DNA of 64,000 bases, taken from positions 124,001 through 188,000 of the forward strand of contig JBQEKC010000002.1 of NCBI GenBank assembly GCA_052103595.1, written 5' to 3'. The notes beneath the pieces are model-generated. The model was given only the letters and a program-made list of their open reading frames with translations. It did not search any database and was not told the DNA's origin. This document shows positions 17,133 through 26,800 of this stretch, piece by piece (position 1 is the stretch's first letter; every line of letters starts with the position of its first letter). A program made the position numbers and the translations under genes. The stretch comes from CAMEGH01 sp052103595. Its GTDB lineage: Bacteria; Patescibacteriota; Saccharimonadia; Saccharimonadales; Saccharimonadaceae.

Positions 17133-19912
17133 TAAAGAAGCTAATGAACAGCGGTGGACTACTGCTACTCTTTTTCATTACATTCGCCTCTATAGGAGCA
17201 CTTTATTCTCAGCCTGTCGCTGCAGATGATGATAGGGTAGTCAGAGATGAGCGGGCTTACTGGAATAGAGGGGATATCCTGGTACAGGCCTTCGTTGATA
17301 GTTCATCAGAAGTTACCTGCGATGATTTTAGAACGTCCAACCCAGCCGCGTCCATGAAAGATTGTCTCGCAGACACTGCACCCGAACCCGTTAAATCAAC
17401 CCTGGACAAACTGAAGGATTCAGACGTATCAACCGATAGAGAAACTGCTACACCATCGAACGGAGGAGCAAAAACAACATTCACGGCAGATTTAGGCACT
17501 GAAAATGAAGTAAAGATTGAATGTATAGCGCAATCCGGCTCGCTAAAATGTACCTTAGAATATGCCACTATTCATTCGTCACTATACACATCCCGCGGAT
17601 TTGACAATGGAGAGACGGTTTTTCTCTCCGACGATCGTGACGAAAAACTTTTCGTCAATAGAACCATCCAACGAACAGATAACGGCTATGACGACCTGGA
17701 TAAAGATATTGTTGGAGAAGTATATCTTACCTGGCAAGAAAATGCCTTCTATTACGAGACCGATAAGCAATATGAAAAGCTCCGCGACGACTACGTTGAA
17801 AAGTGCCAGAAGGATAGAGGTGGAGGGGACTGCGCTACAACTCTTGAACGGGCGCATGGTGCTTTCACGCAAATTTGGCGCACCTGTGTCGTTGCTAGTG
17901 GCGTCCTAGGAACTGATACCCAAAACGCGGCAAACTGCTTGTTAGCGAATGCTGGCGTAAAGCTAAATACAAGTGCCGTTCTAGAAGATTTACCAGATGA
18001 CCCTTCTCGCTATACCGATACAGCGTCTTGCGGCATTTCCACGATGGGGTATGTACTTTGCCCGATTATGCGATTCTTAGGTAATGCTGCCGATACAATG
18101 TTTGGCCTCGTGAAAAACCTCCTTACCGTAGCACCTCTTGACCCAAACGGAGAAGGCGGCCAAAACGCTCAACGCGCGTGGAGAGTATTCGTTAATATTG
18201 CGAATGTCGTCTTTATTATTCTCTTTATGTTAATCGTCTTTGCGCAACTTACTAATTTCGGTATCAGTAACTATGGCATTAAACGATTGTTGCCGCGTAT
18301 TATTATTGGTGCAATTCTTGTAAATGCCTCTTTCTATATCTGTATTCTTGCAATTGATATTTCAAATGTATTAGGTGACTCGATTCAAAAGGTGATGGTG
18401 ATTATAAATGACGAGGTCTTTTCATCAGTAAACGAGAAGGTACTCCTTACCGCCGACATGGAAACGTCCGGCGGAAACGAAAGCGGCTGGGAATTCATTA
18501 CCGACAAGATATTGATGGCCGGTGTTATTGCAGGTGGTGTTGTTGCAACTGCGGCAATGGTATTTATGTTTATCCCAATTATGACTGCTGTTGTCCTGGC
18601 TGGTATCACTGTCGTCATGACGCTTATTGTTCGATACGGACTCATCCTTCTTCTTACTATTATTGCGCCGATTGCCTTTGCGTTATACCTTCTGCCAAAC
18701 ACGCAGAAATGGTTCACGAAATGGCGCACGATGTTTATCAGCCTTCTCATGTTATTCCCAATCGTTTCGGCGGTGTTTGGCCTCTCAACGCTCGCCGCGA
18801 ACATTGTTATGCAGGTTGCCAGCGCACAAGATGCTCAGATGCTCGCAATATTCGCGCTGGCGATTCAAGCAATTCCGCTCGCTGTTACACCAATTATCCT
18901 TAAGTCGGGCGGACAACTGCTTGGCAGCATCGGCGGATCAATCAAGAATAATAATCTATTTGGTAAGGCTCGTGGATTTAGTAAGGATAGTCAAACAAAC
19001 CTCAATAAGCGTATGCAGCGACGAGCGCTTGAAGGAAAGGCCGTACCATTTGGTCGAACAATGCGTTTTGCGCAACGGAATAAGTCGAAGGCAACTCAGC
19101 GCAAGGCAACGTTACGTAGGATGGAGGCCGAGCACTTCTCGAATTATCTTAACGGCGCAGAAGGAAGTGGCGGCGAGAGAACAAGCGCCTACGAACGCTT
19201 CAAGGGTCGCGTGAGTGAAGATTACACGCCAAAGACAAAAGGGGAAATCTTGCAAGATCAAATGGCTGCCGTGGGAGACGCAGGCGCCAAAGATCGAGCC
19301 GCCGCTTACGCGCTTTCTTCACAACACAGCATCCTCACTGATGAGATTAAGGCAAACAAATTAACGATGTCAGGTGAAGATCCGGAAGAATCAGCACGTA
19401 AGGTAGAACAGGCGGTTCAACAGCGTACAGGAAGCCAAGATCATGGTGGAGCAGACGCAAATATGCTCGCGAATATCTCACATATTGGTGACACCGGTGA
19501 TGGACTAGCAATGCGTAGCGTCGTAGAAAATTCAGGATCTATGACAGAAACTGAACGCAATTACACCGCTCAAACTGCAAGTAAAACGTCTGTATTTATG
19601 CAGGATCCTGATGCACAGCACGCTATCGCTGCTGGCCGTGTTTCTAGCCGTGAAGACTTCAACAGGCAAATCGTTGAGCCTATGGTAACTCGTGGTAATT
19701 TCTCAGCGGCCACTGTAAAAAGGATGGATACCGAAGACAAGCAAATGCTTCATGAGGCATACACAAGCGGACATCTTTCCCCAGAGGCTATGGAATCTAT
19801 TCGAGACGTAGCAGGCCAGTCACTTGATAATAGCAAAGTCTCGAAAACACTCACCCCTGGGAAAGAGACCGAAAATTTCAAGGCAATGGCTGGCCGCAAC
19901 CCAGGTCAATAA
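17129..19912 (+). CDS. VirB6/TrbL-like channel protein 5
   Basis: 927 aa. There is a signal peptide (to about residue 32, PVAAD) and an outer domain of ~265 residues with several Cys. The motif CGISTMGYVLC follows, then the polytopic core with FVNIANVVFIILF, AQLTNFGISNYGIKRLLPRII and IAPIAFALYLLPNTQKWFTKW, and a helical tail of ~320 residues. The last part of the tail (QDPDAQHAIAAGRV...RGNFS) matches the end modules of proteins 1, 3 and 4. It is the last VirB6-like gene, 40 bp before PrgI, which has its own promoter. Confidence 0.83.
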   Translation: MIKKLMNSGGLLLLFFITFASIGALYSQPVAADDDRVVRDERAYWNRGDILVQAFVDSSSEVTCDDFRTSNPAASMKDCLADTAPEPVKSTLDKLKDSDVSTDRETATPSNGGAKTTFTADLGTENEVKIECIAQSGSLKCTLEYATIHSSLYTSRGFDNGETVFLSDDRDEKLFVNRTIQRTDNGYDDLDKDIVGEVYLTWQENAFYYETDKQYEKLRDDYVEKCQKDRGGGDCATTLERAHGAFTQIWRTCVVASGVLGTDTQNAANCLLANAGVKLNTSAVLEDLPDDPSRYTDTASCGISTMGYVLCPIMRFLGNAADTMFGLVKNLLTVAPLDPNGEGGQNAQRAWRVFVNIANVVFIILFMLIVFAQLTNFGISNYGIKRLLPRIIIGAILVNASFYICILAIDISNVLGDSIQKVMVIINDEVFSSVNEKVLLTADMETSGGNESGWEFITDKILMAGVIAGGVVATAAMVFMFIPIMTAVVLAGITVVMTLIVRYGLILLLTIIAPIAFALYLLPNTQKWFTKWRTMFISLLMLFPIVSAVFGLSTLAANIVMQVASAQDAQMLAIFALAIQAIPLAVTPIILKSGGQLLGSIGGSIKNNNLFGKARGFSKDSQTNLNKRMQRRALEGKAVPFGRTMRFAQRNKSKATQRKATLRRMEAEHFSNYLNGAEGSGGERTSAYERFKGRVSEDYTPKTKGEILQDQMAAVGDAGAKDRAAAYALSSQHSILTDEIKANKLTMSGEDPEESARKVEQAVQQRTGSQDHGGADANMLANISHIGDTGDGLAMRSVVENSGSMTETERNYTAQTASKTSVFMQDPDAQHAIAAGRVSSREDFNRQIVEPMVTRGNFSAATVKRMDTEDKQMLHEAYTSGHLSPEAMESIRDVAGQSLDNSKVSKTLTPGKETENFKAMAGRNPGQ

Positions 19913-19938
19913 CGCTCGAAAAAAGTTATGCTTTGCGC

Positions 19939-19944
19939 TATACT
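19939..19944 (+). promoter_or_regulatory. -10 box of the PrgI/VirB4 unit
   Basis: TATACT, 8 bp before the ATG at 19953. There is no Shine-Dalgarno, so a leaderless start is predicted. Confidence 0.5.
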
Positions 19945-19952
19945 AGCTACAT

Positions 19953-20969
19953 ATGGCCGTATATAAAGTACCTCAAGACGTCGAGGCAGATGACAAGCTG
20001 CTTGGCCCTTTTAGTTTTCGGCAATTCATTTACCTTATTATCGTTGCCCTCGCTGGGGGATTAGCGTGGTTGTTGTCGCAAATTTTTATTGGGCTGATTA
20101 TTATTCCTGCGCCAATTATTATTCTGTTTGGTGCGCTCGCCCTGCCACTTAAAAAAGACCAGCCGATGGAAGCTTATCTTGGGGCAATGGTATCGTTTTA
20201 TTTCATTAAGCCGCGTAAACGCTTATGGGTACCAGACGGACTCAATTCGCTCGTAGAAATTACCGCACCACGCACAGTCGAGCCAGAGCGCACAAAAGAT
20301 ATTACCGGTTCTGAAGCGCGTGAACGACTTGGTTATTTGACTGACATCGTTGAGTCTCGCGGCTGGTCGGTGCGTGGAGCTGGTGTACCGATGCCTGGCG
20401 CGACCTCTATGAATAGTACAATGGTACAAGAAGCTGATGCCGCCGTTGATATGTTTGACACCGCTGACAAAGAAGGGCAGAAGTTTGATAAGCTCATTCA
20501 AGAACGTCGCGAAAACACTGTTCAATCACTTAACGCACGCATGCAGCCAGGTGTACCAGTAACGCCTTCTCATCAATCAGCAGAAACAGCGCCGCCATTG
20601 CCATCGCTTTCATCTGACGCAACAACCAAAAACACCACGACACAAGATACACAATCTTCTCGTAGCGATAGCGATGAACGGCTGCAGTTCAACCCATACC
20701 CACAAAATATTCGACAATCCGTTGTGCAGCCACTTTCGGATGATCGTGCAGCCCCTGTTGTATCAAGCAATCGACCAACAACACTAGCGCCAGATCGGTC
20801 GACCGTTCCGCAACAAAGCACTAGCGAAAACCCACCTTCGCCTGATATAATCAGATTAGCGAACGAGAGCGATGGGTTAACTGTTGCTGATGTTGCCCAG
20901 CAGGCACATCGCATTTCAGATAAAGAGCACGGCCTCCCCGAAGAGGAAGTGCAAATCTCATTGCATTAA
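19953..20969 (+). CDS. PrgI-family membrane protein
   Basis: 338 aa. The first ~95 residues are a PrgI-type module: YKVPQDVEADDKLLGPFSFRQFIYL, two closely spaced helices (about 27-70), then YLGAMVSFYFIKPRKRLWVPDG. PrgI proteins accompany VirB4/VirB6 in conjugation systems of Gram-positive and CPR bacteria and resemble VirB3, an inner-membrane partner of VirB4. The rest (about 110-338) is unusual for the family: long, polar, rich in Ser/Thr/Pro/Gln and probably disordered in the cytoplasm. The VirB4-like genes follow directly. Confidence 0.85.
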   Translation: MAVYKVPQDVEADDKLLGPFSFRQFIYLIIVALAGGLAWLLSQIFIGLIIIPAPIIILFGALALPLKKDQPMEAYLGAMVSFYFIKPRKRLWVPDGLNSLVEITAPRTVEPERTKDITGSEARERLGYLTDIVESRGWSVRGAGVPMPGATSMNSTMVQEADAAVDMFDTADKEGQKFDKLIQERRENTVQSLNARMQPGVPVTPSHQSAETAPPLPSLSSDATTKNTTTQDTQSSRSDSDERLQFNPYPQNIRQSVVQPLSDDRAAPVVSSNRPTTLAPDRSTVPQQSTSENPPSPDIIRLANESDGLTVADVAQQAHRISDKEHGLPEEEVQISLH

Positions 20970-20989
20970 GAGGGGAAGGGACGTTACTG

Positions 20990-22003
20990 GTGCAGCCACA
21001 AAATCAACAACCAATGCAACAACCGTCACAGCAGCAGCCTGGCGGGCCTGTTCCCATGCCACAACAAATGCCGCAAGGGCAAGGACCGCAGCAACAGATG
21101 CCCGGCCCAATGCCACAAGGGCAACCGCGCCCACAGCAGCAAATTCCTGGCGGCTATTCACCAGCTTCGCAGTATGGCCGACCACAAGGCGGACCACCAC
21201 AGCAGCCTGGCCCAAATCAGCAAATGCCACCAGGAGCACAGGGTAATCCTGCCAATCAACAAACACCTACACCAGCTCCGCGACCGAAGAACACCACGCA
21301 AAATAGTCTCATGTTCTCAGAAATCCGCGACAACATGCTGATTATGGCAGATGGTAGTTTTCGTGCGGTGATTGCTTGTAAGTCGATCAACTTCGACCTC
21401 ATGAGCTCCCAAGAGCGCGAAGGTGTTGAATATAGCTACCAAAACTTCATCAACTCACTTACACACCCAGTGCAAATTTTAATCCGCTCACAGCGTGTCG
21501 ACATTGGCCCGTATCTCACGCGCCTTACGAACATCCGCAAAAATCAAGACAATATGCTTCTTGGGGTATTGATGGATGATTATATCGACTTTATCGAGAT
21601 TCTCTCAGAAGAAGCTAACATTATGGATAAGAGTTTTTATGTTGTTATTCCGTATGCCACTGTGGGCGACTTGAGCACCATTAAGGACGCTGGAAAAGGC
21701 TTCTTCGCAAAGATGTTTGGCGGCGGAAGTGGTCCAAGTGTTACAAAAATCGACAAAATTACCTACCAAAAAGCGAAAGACGAAATCAAAAACCGTGTTG
21801 ACTCGGTAACGGGTGGTTTGTTCCAAATTGGCGTACATTGTGCGCAGCTTGATAGTAAACAACTTGGTGAACTCTACTACAACTACTACAACCCAGATAC
21901 TGCCGTACGCGAACCGCTTGGTAACTTTGAACAAAACACCTTTACGTATGTAAAGAAGGGGGCAGGTGAACCGCCAGTACGAATGAACGGAGGCATGAAC
22001 TAA
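20990..22003 (+). CDS. VirB4/TraC N-terminal-like protein without ATPase domain
   Basis: 337 aa from a GTG 9 bp after AGGGGAAGGG. The first ~100 residues are almost only Gln, Pro, Gly and Met, a disordered low-complexity tail. The rest (about 105-325) resembles the non-ATPase N-terminal region of VirB4/TraC: NSLMFSEIRDNMLIMADGSFRAVIAC, then HPVQILIRSQRVDIGPYLTRL. No Walker motif is present. It ends with TAATG shared with the virB4 start, so the two are made together and likely bind each other. It might be a split or duplicated VirB4 N-domain that docks the ATPase to the membrane (inference). Confidence 0.75.
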   Translation: MQPQNQQPMQQPSQQQPGGPVPMPQQMPQGQGPQQQMPGPMPQGQPRPQQQIPGGYSPASQYGRPQGGPPQQPGPNQQMPPGAQGNPANQQTPTPAPRPKNTTQNSLMFSEIRDNMLIMADGSFRAVIACKSINFDLMSSQEREGVEYSYQNFINSLTHPVQILIRSQRVDIGPYLTRLTNIRKNQDNMLLGVLMDDYIDFIEILSEEANIMDKSFYVVIPYATVGDLSTIKDAGKGFFAKMFGGGSGPSVTKIDKITYQKAKDEIKNRVDSVTGGLFQIGVHCAQLDSKQLGELYYNYYNPDTAVREPLGNFEQNTFTYVKKGAGEPPVRMNGGMN

Positions 22004-23829
22004 TGGCAAAACGATCAGATCCAGTTGACTTAGCTGCCCAACAGCGAGCAAAAGAAGCTGCCGAAGTTGAAGCGGCCTTTCTGAAGGGCGTTAATACACT
22101 GCGTGACCTTATCGCGCCAAGTAGCCTTGAATTCCATGCCGACCACTTCCGCCTCGGCACAAAGTACGGCCGTACTCTGTACATTTACGGCTATCCGCGC
22201 CAAATCTACACTGGCTGGCTCAGCAGTGTTATCAATATGGACGAAGTGCTCGATGTCAGCATGTTCCTCTACCCAGTGGATACACAAATTGTCATGCAGA
22301 ACTTGCGCAAAAAAGTGACACAGCTGGAAGCGAGCATGACGATCAATCAAGAGAAAGGGAAGACCCGTGATCCAGGGCTTGAAGCCGCCCTCCAAGATGC
22401 CGAAGAGCTGCGCGACGAACTACAAGTGGGAAGCGAGAAGTTCTTCCGCTACGGATTGTACATTACGCTGTATGCCGATAATTTAGACGAACTAACCTTC
22501 GTGCAAAATAAAATCGAAACATTATTTGGCCAGCAATTGGTATTTAGCAAGGTGGCCAGCTCTCAGCAAGAACAAGGGTTGAATAGTACCGTCCCGCAAA
22601 TGCTCGACCAGCTACAAATTCGGCGCAACATGAACACCGGCGCGATCTCGACATCATTCCCGTTCACTAGCGCCGACCTTACGCAAGAGCAGGGGATTTT
22701 GTACGGCATCAACATGCATAATAACGGCTTGGTGATTTTTGATCGTTTTAGTCTTGAAAACGCTAATATGGTGGTCTTTGCGAAGTCTGGTGCTGGTAAG
22801 TCATTCACTGTCAAGCTTGAAGCAATTCGCTCGATGATGACCGGCGCCGATGTGCTGATTATCGACCCAGAAAACGAATACCAAAAACTAAGCGACGCGG
22901 TAGGTGGAAGTTATATTCGCCTGAGCCTCAGTTCTGATGTTCGTATTAATCCGTTTGATTTGCCAAGAGTCATCGACACCGACGATGCGGACGATGCACT
23001 GCGCGCAAATCTTGTAACACTCCACGGGCTTTTGCGCCTGATGCTTGGTGGCGCCACGGTAAAAAATACTGACGTCACGCTCAGCCCAGAAGAAGAAGCA
23101 GACCTTGACCAAGCGTTGATCGACACGTACGCACGCCTTGGTATTACCAGCGATCCGCTCACGCACAATTCACGTCCGCCAACAATGTCAGATTTGTACG
23201 ATACACTCCTTCATATGGGTGGCACCGGGCCAAATTTGGCGCAGCGTTTGCGTAAGTTTACGACAGGTACGTTTGCTGGTATCTTCAGTCAGCAAAGCAA
23301 TATCGACATCAACAATAGTATGGTAGTATTTAACATTCGCGACCTCGAGGACGAACTTCGCCCAGTGGCGATGTATATTGTGCTAAGCCACATCTGGAAT
23401 ATTACCCGTTCACATCGCAAAAAACGCATGCTGATTGTGGATGAGGCCTGGCAGCTCATGAAGTACGAAGATTCGGCCAACTTCCTGTTTAGCCTCGCCA
23501 AGCGTGCACGTAAATATTACCTTGGTATTACCACGATTACGCAGGACGTTGAAGACTTTATGGGGAGTAAAATGGGGCGCGCGATCGTGGCCAACTCTTC
23601 AATGCAAATGCTACTAAAGCAATCTGCTAGTGCGGTTGATGTGCTCAGTAACGTCTTTAAGTTAACCGAAGAAGAAAAGAAGCGACTTTCCAACTTCCCA
23701 GTCGGGCAGGGGCTCTTCTTTGCAGGGCAGAATCATGTGCATATTCAGGTGATCGCCAGCCAAACCGAAACGCAGCTTGTCAGTACCACACCTGTCGAGC
23801 AACTGAAAGCACAAGGCAAGCAAGGATAA
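22003..23829 (+). CDS. virB4: VirB4-family type IV secretion ATPase
   Basis: 608 aa. The N-terminal VirB4/TraC domain is at about 30-230. Walker A is in FAKSGAGKSFTVK (near residue 265), followed by VLIIDPENEYQKL. Walker B is in RMLIVDEAWQLM (near residue 480), and the hexameric ATPase fold continues with TITQDVEDF and NSSMQMLLKQ. VirB4 hydrolyses ATP on the cytoplasmic face to drive pilus assembly and substrate transfer. Its ATG overlaps the upstream stop (TAATG). It is slightly shorter than Gram-negative VirB4 because the N-terminal part is reduced. It is the only secretion ATPase in the window. Confidence 0.92.
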   Translation: MAKRSDPVDLAAQQRAKEAAEVEAAFLKGVNTLRDLIAPSSLEFHADHFRLGTKYGRTLYIYGYPRQIYTGWLSSVINMDEVLDVSMFLYPVDTQIVMQNLRKKVTQLEASMTINQEKGKTRDPGLEAALQDAEELRDELQVGSEKFFRYGLYITLYADNLDELTFVQNKIETLFGQQLVFSKVASSQQEQGLNSTVPQMLDQLQIRRNMNTGAISTSFPFTSADLTQEQGILYGINMHNNGLVIFDRFSLENANMVVFAKSGAGKSFTVKLEAIRSMMTGADVLIIDPENEYQKLSDAVGGSYIRLSLSSDVRINPFDLPRVIDTDDADDALRANLVTLHGLLRLMLGGATVKNTDVTLSPEEEADLDQALIDTYARLGITSDPLTHNSRPPTMSDLYDTLLHMGGTGPNLAQRLRKFTTGTFAGIFSQQSNIDINNSMVVFNIRDLEDELRPVAMYIVLSHIWNITRSHRKKRMLIVDEAWQLMKYEDSANFLFSLAKRARKYYLGITTITQDVEDFMGSKMGRAIVANSSMQMLLKQSASAVDVLSNVFKLTEEEKKRLSNFPVGQGLFFAGQNHVHIQVIASQTETQLVSTTPVEQLKAQGKQG

Positions 23830-23844
23830 TCAGCCGGAACGCTT

Positions 23845-26800
23845 ATGCCGACAGGACTTGCTGAACGCGAAAAAGAAGAACAAGAGCTTAACCCCGGGCA
23901 ACAGTACGAGGATAACTTAACTAATTTTTCAGGTGCAGCAAACCCAAATTCGCCCGACATGAGCGGCTTTGAAAATAGCTTTAGAAATCAAACTGCCGAC
24001 CCAGGCCAAGAAAACGCCAACATCCAAAAAGCGAAAGATGGCGAAGAAACTGCTGGCAAAAATGACAAGAGCGACGATAAGAAAAAGGGTGAGACAACCG
24101 CCAGCTCTAAAACACCAGGCGGAAATACACGGCTCGGTAAAGCCCTTAATTTTGCAAAGAAGTCTGGACCATTTGCGCCGATTCTTTTAATTTTTATCAC
24201 ATCTGGGCTTTTCATTTTAGCTATTTCATCACCTGGACTTGCTATTGTACAAATTAGTGAGGCACTAAAGACCGACCTCGATGATGCGCTCAGCAACACA
24301 GAAGCCCGCAGCGGACATATCATTCGAGCTAAAATAAAGAACAAAGCAGTTAGCAAAGGCTGTAGCGGTGGAAGTCTTTTTAGGTGCAAGTATAAAAGCA
24401 TGAGCGAAAAGCAGATGAATAAGCTAAGAAAAGCTGGTTATAGTTTCGTACCCGAATCACCCAAAAAGACGATTTCGGGGAGGTACCAGATCGAAGCACT
24501 CACACATAAAACCGCAAGCGGCAAGACAGAGATAGTAGGGCCGAAAGAATACCTAAAAAAATACAATACTGATCCAGAGTTTCGTTCCAAAGCAAATACG
24601 GCCTATAATCCAAAATGGAAAAATCTCCGAGACTCGTTTGCAAAAAATGTTTTTAGCAAATTTAAAGTTGACTTCAAAAATAAGCTATCTGGCAGAAAAG
24701 GCCAAATGAACAAACAGCTTAATGATACTGTGCGCACAGGTGGATCAACGACTGCAAATATAAATAAAAACCGAATTAGCACCGATGGCGACACCGACGA
24801 CGTGGCAGAAGATAAAAGAAGCAAGGAAGATGCTGCCAAAAAAACACTATCAGAGCAACGCGCTGGTAATGGCGGACTAAAGAGTTTTCTTGGCGGATCG
24901 TTACGAGGTGTTAACATGCTTACTGGCGGACAGGAAGGTGTCTGTATGGTCTTAAAGACAAGCGAGCTGGCAAGCATGGCTTCTCGCATTCTTCAATTTG
25001 CACAACTTATGCGCTATTCGTCACTCTTCTTTACAGCAGCAGACAAGGTTAAACTTGGTGAACAAACACACGAAGAAATGGAATTCCTAGGAGAGAAGCT
25101 TCTTCACAGCGACATGAGAGATGAAGTACTCAACGAGGAAGGAGCTACCGCTGGAGGTCAGCTTTTGACCGAGCTGAACCCATTTGAAAGTAACGATACT
25201 ACAGAGCTTGAATTTCAAATTGGAAGCAAGACAAACCCCGACCTTGGAAAAAACGCACTCGACTCGGCCGGTATAAAGACAGCTATGTATGGCAGCCCGG
25301 CGCAAGACAAAGGCGGAGCCGAAAATTACAAGCTAAGTACGCGCGAGTCTCAGTATATCGTGGGAAGCAGTATGGGGTGGTCTATCGATTCGCTCGTTGC
25401 AAAGATGCGAAACTCTTCATTCGGAACGCTTGACAAAAAAACATGTGCTATCTATGAAAATCCCGTCGTTAAAGCTGGCGGTCTATTACTTTCGGTTGCA
25501 GCTATCGTTGGGTCGGGTGGGTCGGCCGCTCTTGTAGCTGGCGCGAAAGCTAGTATACAGATGGTGATTATATCGTATGTCATGAGCTACATTAACGGTA
25601 AGATTGCCGATATGTTGAGCGGCGAGAACCTTAATAGCGAAACAAAGGGCGTTGACGCTGGAAACGCCTGGTTCTCTGGAGCAGGAGCTACTTTTGGTAC
25701 AGCAGCAAGCAGCCGTGGCATCTCACCAATATCTACAAAGGGTGAGATTGAGAATATGCAATCGCTTAAAGCAGCATCACTAGATATGGAAGCAAAAGTT
25801 GCCAGATACGAGGCACGTAGTACGCCGCTTGATATTATGAACCAGTACTCTTTCTTAGGATCTATCGCCTGGAAGATTGCACCCGCTGATATTTCTGGCG
25901 GATCAGGCTTAAAGGCGATGGCACTCGCACCGACACAGATTCTCTCAAGTGTAACAAAGATATTTGCACCGACCGCAGGCGCTGCTATGAACACAGATAT
26001 AAAACGTTACGAGCAGTGTAAAGATCCTACGTTTGTTGGTGCGGCAAACGATGATCCTGGCGTCAATTTAGAATATGCTGACATTATGTGTAATATTCGC
26101 TATACAAATTCGCCAACAGATCTCAACGCCGATCCGGAGCGTGTTGCAGACTGGGTGGTCGACGCTGCGCAAGTTGACCCAGAAAGTGGTGAACCCGTAA
26201 CTGACCGTAATAAAATGAAAGAGCTTAACGAAGACAGGGCAAGCAGTGGGCAGGAAGTAGGAACGGCGAGCACCAATGAAGACCCAGAACGTAATAAATC
26301 AGATCAACCGCTCAATGCGTACCCGCAGTCTTCGCAGCGTGCTGGCGACATGACTGTCGCAGAAGTGATGCGCCCAGATGACGACACGCTCGCATACCTA
26401 GGTATACCACTCAACACACCATCAGAAAAAATTGCCAGCTACAACCCAGGAAGTAGTACGGCCCAACTTGCCCAAGCGACTGATCTTGCAAAAGATAAGC
26501 GCTACTTCCCACCACCAATCAGTAGCGATAGTGCAGCTCTCCTTGAGAATCCAGAATACGACCCCGAAAAAGATGTCCGTACGTACGCACACTGGTTCCG
26601 CTATTGCCGGTACGACCCAAACGGAGGGCGCAGCGTACCGATTGGCATGCTTGACACTGACAACGAAGACGATAGTGTTTTTGATAGCCTCGGCATGGAT
26701 CTTGGGGATAAATATGTCAACGATGGGCGTGAATGTCTAGAGGCGAACGTATGCGAGGCAGGGCAAGATCCGAATGGTGCCGATTGGAGCACTCGGGTGA

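Noticed and set aside
18627..19214. 195-codon open frame inside the fifth VirB6-like gene
   Set aside because: It is a shadow frame of a clearly coding region, with an Arg/Ser/Cys-rich composition.
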